Positions 13,443-19,321 of a stretch of DNA of 19,321 bases are shown piece by piece. A program made the position numbers and the translations under genes. A model generated the notes under the pieces. It was given only the letters and a program-made list of their open reading frames with translations. It had not been told where the DNA came from and did not search any database. Origin of the DNA: an uncultured Oscillospiraceae bacterium (GTDB taxonomy: Bacteria; Bacillota; Clostridia; Oscillospirales; Ruminococcaceae); the NCBI GenBank assembly GCA_910578965.1, contig CAJTSP010000024.1, positions 7,956 through 27,276 of the forward strand. Reading direction: 5' to 3'. The first letter of the stretch is position 1. Each line of letters opens with the position of its first letter.

Positions 13443-15422
13443 ATGGAGGTAAAAGAGCAGGCCTTTTCGGCAGACGGGTTTTCCGCGTGCCTTGTTACCT
13501 GCGGCACGGCGGTAGTGGGCAGCGGCGCGGCCGGCTACAATGCGGCGGACCGGCTCTGGCGGTATGGGCAGCGGGACATCCTGCTGGTTACCGAAAACCG
13601 CCTTGCCGGCACCAGCCGCAACACCGGCAGCGACAAGCAGACCTATTATAAACTCACCCTCTCGGGGGATGAGCCGGACAGCGTGCGCGAGATGGCCCAA
13701 ACCCTTTTTGACGGCCAGTGTGTGGACGGCGATATTGCCCTGTGTGAGGCGGCGCTGTCGGCCCAAGGGTTTTTGCGGCTGGCCGAGCTGGGCGTACCGT
13801 TCCCCCGCAACCGCTACGGCGAATACATCGGTTATAAAACCGATCACGACCCCCGGCGCCGGGCGACCAGCGTCGGCCCGTATACCAGCCGGCAGATGAC
13901 CGAGCGGCTTGAGGCCGCCGTGCTGGAGGAGGGGGTGCCCCTGCGGGATCACACCCAGGTCATCCGGGTGCTCAGCGACGGCGCTAAGGCCTATGGCCTG
14001 CTCTGCCTGGACACCGAAGCCCGTGGGGAGGAGCCGCGCTTTGTGCTCATCCGCTGCAAAAATGTGGTCTGGGCCACCGGCGGGCCGGCCGGCATGTATG
14101 CCGACAGCGCCTACCCCGCCGGGCACTACGGAGCCTCCGGCCTTGCGCTTGAGGCGGGCGTAAAGGGACAAAACCTTACAGAATGGCAGTACGGCATCGC
14201 TTCGGTCAAGCCCCGCTGGAACGTATCCGGCACCTATATGCAGGTGCTGCCGCGGGTCATATCCCGCGCGCCGGACGGGAGCGACGAGCGGGAATTCCTG
14301 TTTGACTTTTTTGCCCAAAAAGAGCCCGAATGGATACTCAGCCGGCTTTTTCTCAAGGGGTACCAATGGCCGTTTGATGTGCGCAAGGCCGCCGGTGGCA
14401 GCTCGATCATCGACATCCTGGTTTATCTTGAGAGCTGTAAGGGCCGCAGGGTCTACCTTGATTTCCGTACAAACCCTGCAAACGGCCAATTTTCGTTTGA
14501 AAAGCTTGAGCCCGAGGCACGCGAATACCTCAGCCGGGCGGGGGCCTGCTTTGGCAGCCCCATCGAGCGGCTTTTGCATATGAACGCTCCCGCGGTCGCC
14601 TTTTACCGTGATAAAGGGGTAGACCTTGCCGCCGAGCCGCTGGAGGTGGCCCTCTGTGCCCAGCACAACAATGGGGGCCTTGCCGTGGACTGCTGGTGGC
14701 ACACCGGCCTGGAGGGCTTTTTTGCGGCGGGCGAGGTGGCCGGCAGCCACGGCGTATACCGCCCCGGCGGTGCGGCGCTCAATGCGGGGCAGGTGGGCGG
14801 CGCCCGGGCGGCCCAGTATATTGCCGCCTGCCGTGCCGGCCTGCCCGAAGAGGCCGACCGGCCCGCCTTTGAGGCGGCTGCGGCAGCCGCGCTTAAGGAA
14901 ATGGGCGGCCTTGCCCGGGCGGCCCTTTCCGGCCAGGGCGAGGGCAACGCCCGCAGGCTTTGGGCCGAGGCTGGCCGCCGCATGAGCGAGTGCGGCGCGG
15001 CCTTCCGCAGCGAGGGGGCCTTGCGCGGCTGCCTTGATGCGGCCCGCCGGGCGCTCAGGGAGCTGCCCAGTACAGTGCATGCCGCGGCCGCCGGTGAGCT
15101 GCCCTGGGTCTACCGCCTGCGGGATACCCTCATCAGCCAGCAGGTTTATCTTGCTGCCATGCTGGACTACATTGCCGCCGGCGGTAGCAGCAGGGGCAGC
15201 GCGCTCTACACCGACCCGGCCGGCGCAAAGCCCTTTGACGAGCTGCCCGAAACGTTTTGCTACCGGTTGGACGGCGGGGGCCGCCAAGGGCTGGTACAGG
15301 AAACGCTCTACAAAGGCGGCCGCTGTACCTTTTGCTGGCGGCCGGTGCGGCCGCTGCCCGAGGAGGACGACTTTTTCGAAAACGTCTGGCGCTCATTTAG
15401 GCAAAACGGCAATGTGTACTGA
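13443..15422 (+). CDS. FAD-dependent oxidoreductase, fumarate reductase/succinate dehydrogenase flavoprotein-like
   Basis: A 659-residue flavoprotein. The N-terminal dinucleotide motif VVGSGAAGYNAA (24-35) is followed by a segment equivalent to the flavin-contact loop (GTSRNTGSDKQTYYK). VVWATGGPAGMYADSAYPAG and the C-terminal FAD motif AAGEVAG...PGGAALNAGQVGG (about 427-453) place it with the FAD_binding_2 group. The helical C-terminal domain ends with a CTFC pair near residue 630. No signal peptide is seen, so it is cytoplasmic, unlike secreted flavin-based fumarate reductases. The ATG at 13443 has AGAGAGGAG 7 bases upstream; the longer frame from 13323 overlaps the SDR gene and is rejected. 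Likely role: reduction of an unsaturated intermediate or oxidation of a substrate hydroxyl. The electron partner is unknown. Confidence 0.82.
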   Translation: MEVKEQAFSADGFSACLVTCGTAVVGSGAAGYNAADRLWRYGQRDILLVTENRLAGTSRNTGSDKQTYYKLTLSGDEPDSVREMAQTLFDGQCVDGDIALCEAALSAQGFLRLAELGVPFPRNRYGEYIGYKTDHDPRRRATSVGPYTSRQMTERLEAAVLEEGVPLRDHTQVIRVLSDGAKAYGLLCLDTEARGEEPRFVLIRCKNVVWATGGPAGMYADSAYPAGHYGASGLALEAGVKGQNLTEWQYGIASVKPRWNVSGTYMQVLPRVISRAPDGSDEREFLFDFFAQKEPEWILSRLFLKGYQWPFDVRKAAGGSSIIDILVYLESCKGRRVYLDFRTNPANGQFSFEKLEPEAREYLSRAGACFGSPIERLLHMNAPAVAFYRDKGVDLAAEPLEVALCAQHNNGGLAVDCWWHTGLEGFFAAGEVAGSHGVYRPGGAALNAGQVGGARAAQYIAACRAGLPEEADRPAFEAAAAAALKEMGGLARAALSGQGEGNARRLWAEAGRRMSECGAAFRSEGALRGCLDAARRALRELPSTVHAAAAGELPWVYRLRDTLISQQVYLAAMLDYIAAGGSSRGSALYTDPAGAKPFDELPETFCYRLDGGGRQGLVQETLYKGGRCTFCWRPVRPLPEEDDFFENVWRSFRQNGNVY

Positions 15423-15475
15423 GCTGCCGGTTACGCGGCGGCCGGCGCAGATAAAAAGGCGGGAAAACCTGCGTT

Positions 15476-15491
15476 GCGGCCGGGAGGCCGC
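15476..15491 (+). other. Small hairpin between the flavoprotein and DUF554 genes
   Basis: GCGGCC (15476-15481) and GGCCGC (15486-15491) form a 6-bp stem with a GGGA loop inside a 126-nt gap. No T-tract or clear promoter follows, so transcription probably reads through. Confidence 0.3.
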
Positions 15492-15548
15492 GGCCTAACG
15501 CCTGTACCTGCTTTGCCTTGAGAGGACTGGCAAAAAGGAGGGGACGCG

Positions 15549-16241
15549 GTGCCCATTGGCATGATCACCTGCTGCCTGGGCGTTTTGCTGGGCGGCTGGC
15601 TGGGCAGCGCCGGCCGCCGCTGGATCGATGAGGGGCTGCGCGGGCTGCTTCCCAGGCTGTTTGGCCTTACCGCCATCTGCAACGGCCTGCTCTCGGTGCT
15701 CAAGGCCGCCCAGATGCCCACGGTCACCCTGGCGGTGATCGCCGGGGGCTGGCTGGGCCACGCCCTGCATCTGGAGCGGGGGGTGGTGCGGGCGCTGGGC
15801 AGGGCGCTGGAGCGGGTGCCGCGGCCGGCCGGCTTTGACATGCAGCAGTATGTTACGGTGGTGGCGGTGTTCTGCGCCAGCGGCTTTGGGCTTTATTCGG
15901 TCATGGTCGAGAGCATCAGCGGCGACCGGGCGCAGATGTTCTCCAAGGCCATGATGGACCTGTTTGCCGCCGTGATCTTTGGCAGCAGCCTGGGGGTCTC
16001 GGTCAGCCTCATCGCCATCCCGCAGGCGGCGGTATTCACCCTGTTTTTCTTTTTGGCGCGGCTGCTCATGCCGGTTATGAGCGGCGATATGCTGGGCAAT
16101 TTTATCGCCTGCGGCGGGGTGCTTACGGTGGCGGCCGGCATGCGGATGTCCGGCATCCGGGAATACCCGCTCATCGACATGCTGCCCGCCCTGGCGCTGG
16201 CAGTTCTGCTTACGCCGCTGCTGGCCCCGGTGTTTGGGTGA
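15549..16241 (+). CDS. DUF554 family integral membrane protein
   Basis: A 230-residue hydrophobic protein with about seven membrane segments (near 5-20, 36-50, 57-75, 100-118, 138-172 covering two, 183-198 and 208-228). The start MPIGMITCCLGVLLGGWLGS and the SISGDRAQMFSKAMMDLFAA segment match the DUF554 (YdfK-like) family, whose function is not established. The GTG at 15549 is preferred because AAGGAGG lies at the right distance and the resulting N-terminus matches the family. Its presence between two flavoenzymes in a catabolic cluster suggests a transport or export role for a pathway product or ion, but that is inference only. A hairpin follows, so it may end one transcript. Confidence 0.8.
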   Translation: MPIGMITCCLGVLLGGWLGSAGRRWIDEGLRGLLPRLFGLTAICNGLLSVLKAAQMPTVTLAVIAGGWLGHALHLERGVVRALGRALERVPRPAGFDMQQYVTVVAVFCASGFGLYSVMVESISGDRAQMFSKAMMDLFAAVIFGSSLGVSVSLIAIPQAAVFTLFFFLARLLMPVMSGDMLGNFIACGGVLTVAAGMRMSGIREYPLIDMLPALALAVLLTPLLAPVFG

Positions 16242-16289
16242 CGGGCGGCGATACCCGCCCTTACCGTAAAGTTGGGTAAAGACAAACGA

Positions 16290-16310
16290 AGCCCCCGGTT
16301 GCCGGGGGCT
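16290..16310 (+). terminator. Terminator-like hairpin after the DUF554 gene
   Basis: AGCCCCCGG (16290-16298) pairs perfectly with CCGGGGGCT (16302-16310), loop TTG. It is followed by CTGATCAAATTC, not a T-run, so termination may be partial. No clear promoter is visible before the next gene, whose ribosome binding site is partly covered by a 12-bp palindrome, CTATTGCAATAG (16322-16333). Confidence 0.5.
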
Positions 16311-16345
16311 CTGATCAAATTCTATTGCAATAGGAGGAGGCTGCA

Positions 16346-17701
16346 ATGCCGCACGAAAAATTCCACTACCGTTCGCTTGAGGAGGTAAAGGCCACAGCCG
16401 CCGGGCTGGGCCTTTCGCTCCCGTTTGCGCAGGACACCGGTATCCTTGCAACCCCCCTTGCGGTGGGCGGCCGCGCGCTGCCCAACCGGCTTGGTGTCGC
16501 CCCCATGGAGGGGGCCGATTCGCTGCCGGACGGCTCACCCTCCGAGTACACGGTCCGCCGGTATGTCAACGAGGCAAAGGGCGGCAGCGCCCTGCTCTGG
16601 TTTGAGGCTATTTCGATTGTGGAGGAGGGCCGCTCTTCCCAAACCCAGCTACTGCTTACCCGGCAGAACCTGCCCGAGTACCAGCGCCTTACCGAAGAGG
16701 TCAAGAAGGCGGGCCTCGCAGCCAACGGCTTTGCGCCTTACCTTATCATGCAGGCAAACCACAGCGGCCGGTACTCCAACCCCGGCAACAGGCCTGCGCC
16801 CATCATCGCCTACCGCCACCCGGAGCTTGAGCAGTACCGCGCGGCGGACGATTCCTGCATCGCCAGCGACGATTACCTCAAGGCCCTGGAGGAAAAATTT
16901 GGCGAGGCGGCCGCCCTTGCAAAACAGGCCGGCTTTGACGCGGTGGACATCAAGAGCTGCCACGGCTACCTGCTGGCCGAGCTTTCGTCGGCCTACACCC
17001 GGCCCGGGCCCTATGGCGGCAGCTACGAAAACCGTACCCGCCTGCTCAAAAACGGCATCCTGGCCGCCAAGGCCCATGAGAGCGCCGATTTTATGGTTAC
17101 CAGCCGTATCGGCATCTACGACGGCTACCCTTATCCCTGGGGCTTTGGGGTGGCCGAGGGCGGCGGCTTTACGCCGGACCTTTCCGAACCCATTCGCCTT
17201 GTGCGGGAGCTGTATGGGCAGTATGGCCTGCGCATGGTGGACCTGACCATGGGCAACCCTTATGCTACTACCCACGTGACCCGCCCGTTTGACAAGGGCA
17301 AATACCAGCCGGATGAGCACCCCTTTGTCGGGCTGGACCGGATGATCCATGGCATTGGCGCGGTAAAGCGGGCGGTGCCCGAAATGACCGTGTACGGCTC
17401 GGCCCCCAGCTACCTGCGCCAGTACGCCGACCTGTTTACGGCCGGTGCTGTAGAACAGGGCTTGTGCGACGGCATGCTGTTTGGCCGCATGGCCTTTGCC
17501 GACCCGGACTTTGCCAACGAGATCATTAAAACCGGCCGTATAAATCCTGGCCGGGTCTGCATGACCTGCGGCATGTGCGGCGACCTTATCCGCGCCCACA
17601 AGCCCACCGGATGTGTGGTGCGTGATGCAGAGACCTTCATGCCCTTCTATAAGGAATTTATTGAGATCAAAAAGAGCCAGCCCGCCAATTTCCGCGGCTA
17701 A
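16346..17701 (+). CDS. Old Yellow Enzyme-family Fe-S flavin oxidoreductase
   Basis: A 451-residue FMN-binding TIM barrel related to 2,4-dienoyl-CoA reductase and trimethylamine dehydrogenase. Family motifs are APMEGAD (52-58), YLIMQANHSGRYS, the HGYL active-site region (H206) with YGGSYENRTR (223-232), and FGRMAFADPDF near 379. A [4Fe-4S] motif C405-x2-C408-x2-C411-x11-C423 lies near the C-terminus, with trimethylamine-dehydrogenase-like spacing of the first three cysteines. The protein ends about 30 residues later, so the FAD/NAD(P)H domains of the ~670-residue family members are missing. Electrons must therefore come from another protein, and the flavoprotein at 13443 is a candidate. AGGAGGAGG lies 5 bases before the ATG. 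Probable role: reduction of an activated C=C bond, substrate unknown. Confidence 0.85.
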   Translation: MPHEKFHYRSLEEVKATAAGLGLSLPFAQDTGILATPLAVGGRALPNRLGVAPMEGADSLPDGSPSEYTVRRYVNEAKGGSALLWFEAISIVEEGRSSQTQLLLTRQNLPEYQRLTEEVKKAGLAANGFAPYLIMQANHSGRYSNPGNRPAPIIAYRHPELEQYRAADDSCIASDDYLKALEEKFGEAAALAKQAGFDAVDIKSCHGYLLAELSSAYTRPGPYGGSYENRTRLLKNGILAAKAHESADFMVTSRIGIYDGYPYPWGFGVAEGGGFTPDLSEPIRLVRELYGQYGLRMVDLTMGNPYATTHVTRPFDKGKYQPDEHPFVGLDRMIHGIGAVKRAVPEMTVYGSAPSYLRQYADLFTAGAVEQGLCDGMLFGRMAFADPDFANEIIKTGRINPGRVCMTCGMCGDLIRAHKPTGCVVRDAETFMPFYKEFIEIKKSQPANFRG

Positions 17702-17714
17702 AGGGGCGAATGCC

Positions 17715-18659
17715 ATGCCAACAATCGGGGTCGATCTGGGCGGTACCAATATTAAGGCTGCTCTGGTGAGCGGCGAGGGGCGTATCCTGCGGCAGACGGG
17801 CTGCCCTACTGCGCTGCCCCGCCCGCCCGAGGCTGTCTGTGAGGACATCCTGCGCCTGTGCGGCGAACTTATCCGGCAGGCAAACGGCCCGGTGGCGGGG
17901 GTGGGCGTGGGCTGCCCCGGCACGGTGGACGCCGACTCGGGGATGGTACTGTATGCCAACAATCTGGGCTGGGAGCGTTTTCCGATGGGCCGTTTTTTGG
18001 AGCAAAGGCTGGGCCTGCCCGTTGCATTGGCCAACGATGCCAATGCGGCTGCCTACGGCGAGGCGGTGGCCGGCTGTGCCCAAAACGCCCAGAGCGCTGT
18101 CATCCTCACCCTGGGTACCGGGGTGGGCGGCGGGGTTATCCTGGACGGCCGGCTGCTCACCGGGTATACCGGCGGTGCGGCCGAGCCGGGGCACATCATC
18201 ATTCAGCAGGCGGGAGAGCCTTGTACCTGCGGCTGCCGCGGCTGCCTGGAGGCCTATGCCAGTGCTACTGCCCTCATCCGCCAGACCCGGCGGGCCATGC
18301 GGGCCAATCCGCAAAGCCTGATGCACGCGCTGGCCGGGCAGGGGCCGGTCACCGGCCGCACCGCCTTTGACGCCGCCGCGGCGGGGGACGCGGCCGCGCA
18401 GCAGGTGGTGGAGACCTATATCCAGCATCTTGCGGTAGGGGTTGCAAGCCTCATCAACATCTTTTTTCCACAGGTCGTAGGCTTGTCCGGCGGGATTGCC
18501 AACCAGGGGGAGGCGCTTTTTGTTCCGCTGCGCCGGGCTGTAGAGCCAATGGTTTACGGCCGTGCGTTTTCTGCAAAGCAGACCCGCATTGTGGGGTGCA
18601 GCCTGGGGTATCAGGCGGGGCTGGTCGGCGCCGCCCTTTTGGCGCGTGGGCCGGGCTGA
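17715..18659 (+). CDS. ROK-family sugar kinase
   Basis: A 314-residue ROK kinase that phosphorylates a free sugar or sugar derivative with ATP. Motifs are the phosphate-binding DLGGTNIK (7-14), catalytic aspartate in ANDANAA (D108), LGTGVGGG (133-140), EPGH (157-160, H160 zinc ligand) and the zinc signature CTCGCRGCLE (C170, C172, C177). Length equals that of typical glucokinases. The ATG at 17715 follows AAGGGG by 8 bases and begins at the family N-terminus; the longer frame from 17613 overlaps the upstream gene and is rejected. It lies 13 bases after the reductase gene, so the two are co-transcribed. ROK members include glucokinases, fructokinases, allose and N-acetylmannosamine kinases; the neighbouring epimerase makes a ketose or rare hexose plausible (inference). 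Confidence 0.92.
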   Translation: MPTIGVDLGGTNIKAALVSGEGRILRQTGCPTALPRPPEAVCEDILRLCGELIRQANGPVAGVGVGCPGTVDADSGMVLYANNLGWERFPMGRFLEQRLGLPVALANDANAAAYGEAVAGCAQNAQSAVILTLGTGVGGGVILDGRLLTGYTGGAAEPGHIIIQQAGEPCTCGCRGCLEAYASATALIRQTRRAMRANPQSLMHALAGQGPVTGRTAFDAAAAGDAAAQQVVETYIQHLAVGVASLINIFFPQVVGLSGGIANQGEALFVPLRRAVEPMVYGRAFSAKQTRIVGCSLGYQAGLVGAALLARGPG

Positions 18660-18716
18660 CAGCGTAGGGGGCTTTTGGCGTCTATAAGGCAAAAAAGCAT
18701 CGGGCTGCGTTTTGCT

Positions 18717-18744
18717 CCGCCGGCAAGCCGGCCGGCTTTGGCGG
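18717..18744. repeat. Inverted repeat in the gap after the kinase gene
   Basis: A 14-bp perfect palindrome AAGCCGGCCGGCTT (18725-18738) is flanked by the outer pair CCGCC (18717-18721) and GGCGG (18740-18744). There is no T-tract after it. It may act as a weak bidirectional terminator between the kinase and the PLP-enzyme gene; the rest of this 183-nt gap holds only the promoter described next. Confidence 0.4.
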
Positions 18745-18788
18745 GCTGCCGCAAGAGCATCCGGTTGTGCCCGGCTGGGCGCAAAGGC

Positions 18789-18817
18789 TTGACGCATCCT
18801 GCCGATTGCGATAGGAT
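18789..18817 (+). promoter_or_regulatory. Predicted promoter of the PLP-enzyme gene
   Basis: TTGACG (18789-18794) and TAGGAT (18812-18817) are separated by exactly 17 bp. The start is predicted near 18824, just at the AGGAGGG ribosome binding site, giving a short leader of about 19 nt. It suggests that the last gene is a separate transcription unit. Confidence 0.5.
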
Positions 18818-18842
18818 TAAAGCAGGAGGGGGGTGCGGCCCG

Positions 18843-19321
18843 ATGCCGGTTCTTACAAACTATTACCAGCACCTTTATGCCTGCCCGGTGGTGGAGCTGC
18901 GCGGATATACCGCCCGGCATGAGCTGGCCGGACGGATCCTGGCCTATCTCGATTTTGGCGGGGCTACCGGCAGCGCCAAGGACGGCCTGGCCGAAGGGAT
19001 GCTGGCGCTTGCGGCCGAGAAGGGCAGGCTCCAGCCCGGCCAAACGGTGGTAGAGGCCAGCGCCGGCACCTTTGCCAGCGCGCTTACGGTTGCGGCGCGC
19101 TCGGGCGGCCACCCGGTGATCCTGGCAGTTTCGGCAACCCTGCCCCAATCCCGGCAGGAGGCGCTGCGCAGGCTGGGGGCGAAGCTGGTGTTTTCCGGCG
19201 CGCTGTACGGCCGCAAGGGGGCCGAGGAACTGGCTGCCAAGACCGCAGAGGAATGCGGCGGCTACTATGTCAATTATTTTGCCAACGACGATAACCCCGA
19301 GTACCACCGCAGGGTTACCGG
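18843..19321 (+). CDS. PLP-dependent enzyme, cysteine synthase-like (partial)
   Basis: The ATG at 18843, after AGGAGGG, opens a frame of 159 codons that runs off the window edge. It starts MPVLTNYYQHLYACPVVELR and contains the fold-type II PLP motif TGSAKDGLAEGML, where K46 should bind the cofactor. This is followed by TVVEASAGTFASALTVAARS (68-87), NYFANDDNPEYH and RRVTG, in the order seen in O-acetylserine sulfhydrylase and cystathionine beta-synthase. Family proteins are about 300-320 residues, so roughly half is present. The usual TSGNTG substrate/cofactor loop reads ASAGTF here, so the substrate may differ from O-acetylserine. It has its own predicted promoter and may not belong to the catabolic operon. 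Confidence 0.8.
   Translation, partial: MPVLTNYYQHLYACPVVELRGYTARHELAGRILAYLDFGGATGSAKDGLAEGMLALAAEKGRLQPGQTVVEASAGTFASALTVAARSGGHPVILAVSATLPQSRQEALRRLGAKLVFSGALYGRKGAEELAAKTAEECGGYYVNYFANDDNPEYHRRVT

Noticed and set aside
13356..15287. A 643-codon minus-strand frame opposite the flavoprotein gene, and similar ones at 2784-4151, 16649-18043 and 17667-19307
   Set aside because: All mirror strong + strand genes with clear motifs and lack their own motifs. They are shadows of GC-rich coding sequence.
1..19321. Search for insertion sequences, integrases, CRISPR arrays, tRNA or rRNA genes and attachment sites
   Set aside because: No transposase or integrase motif, regularly spaced repeat, rRNA core sequence or cloverleaf was seen on reading. 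The only tandem repeat is the 3 x 15 bp lipoprotein linker.

Overview
The window looks like a piece of a GC-rich, low-GC-clade-style Gram-positive chromosome, most likely an anaerobic gut Clostridia of the Oscillospirales (Faecalibacterium/Subdoligranulum-like). The grounds are strong AGGAGG-type ribosome binding sites, a lipoprotein with an Ala/Ser/Thr/Pro linker after its lipobox, oxygen-sensitive Fe-S enzymes and high GC. This assignment is inference; no rRNA or tRNA is present. Apart from the first gene, every gene is on the + strand.

Layout. Positions 1-854 (minus strand) hold a LysR-type regulator whose C-terminus is cut by the window edge. It is divergent from a stand-alone L-fucose/L-arabinose-isomerase-like gene (1120-2382). 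A 23-bp perfect palindrome and overlapping divergent promoters lie between them. The isomerase gene ends in a strong terminator (2422-2450). After a 512-nt gene-free stretch with a consensus sigma-A-type promoter (2703-2731) flanked by two LacI/CcpA-type operators comes a complete branched-chain-amino-acid-type (HAAT/Liv) ABC transporter: lipoprotein receptor, two permeases and two ATPases (2895-7520). It continues into an IlvD/Edd-family dehydratase (7580-9256) and a LacI-family regulator (9392-10405).

After a 188-nt intergenic segment rich in inverted repeats come a D-tagatose-3-epimerase-like TIM-barrel enzyme, a zinc alcohol/polyol dehydrogenase, an SDR dehydrogenase, a fumarate-reductase-like FAD flavoprotein, a DUF554 membrane protein, an Fe-S Old-Yellow-Enzyme-type reductase and a ROK sugar kinase (10594-18659). 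A separate predicted promoter then drives a PLP-dependent cysteine-synthase-fold enzyme that runs off the right edge.

Reading of the whole. This is a catabolic locus: uptake by the Liv-type transporter; isomerase, epimerase and two NAD(P)-dependent dehydrogenases to rearrange and oxidise a polyhydroxylated compound; an IlvD/Edd dehydratase to remove water; two flavoenzymes that could reduce C=C bonds or act as electron sinks; and a ROK kinase for phosphorylation. No aldolase or PfkB-type KDG kinase is visible, the transporter class is unusual for a sugar, and two potential ene-reductases stand beside a dehydratase. The substrate cannot be named from sequence; a sugar acid, cyclitol or modified sugar is the best guess. 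The pathway-level combination is the main candidate for something undescribed.
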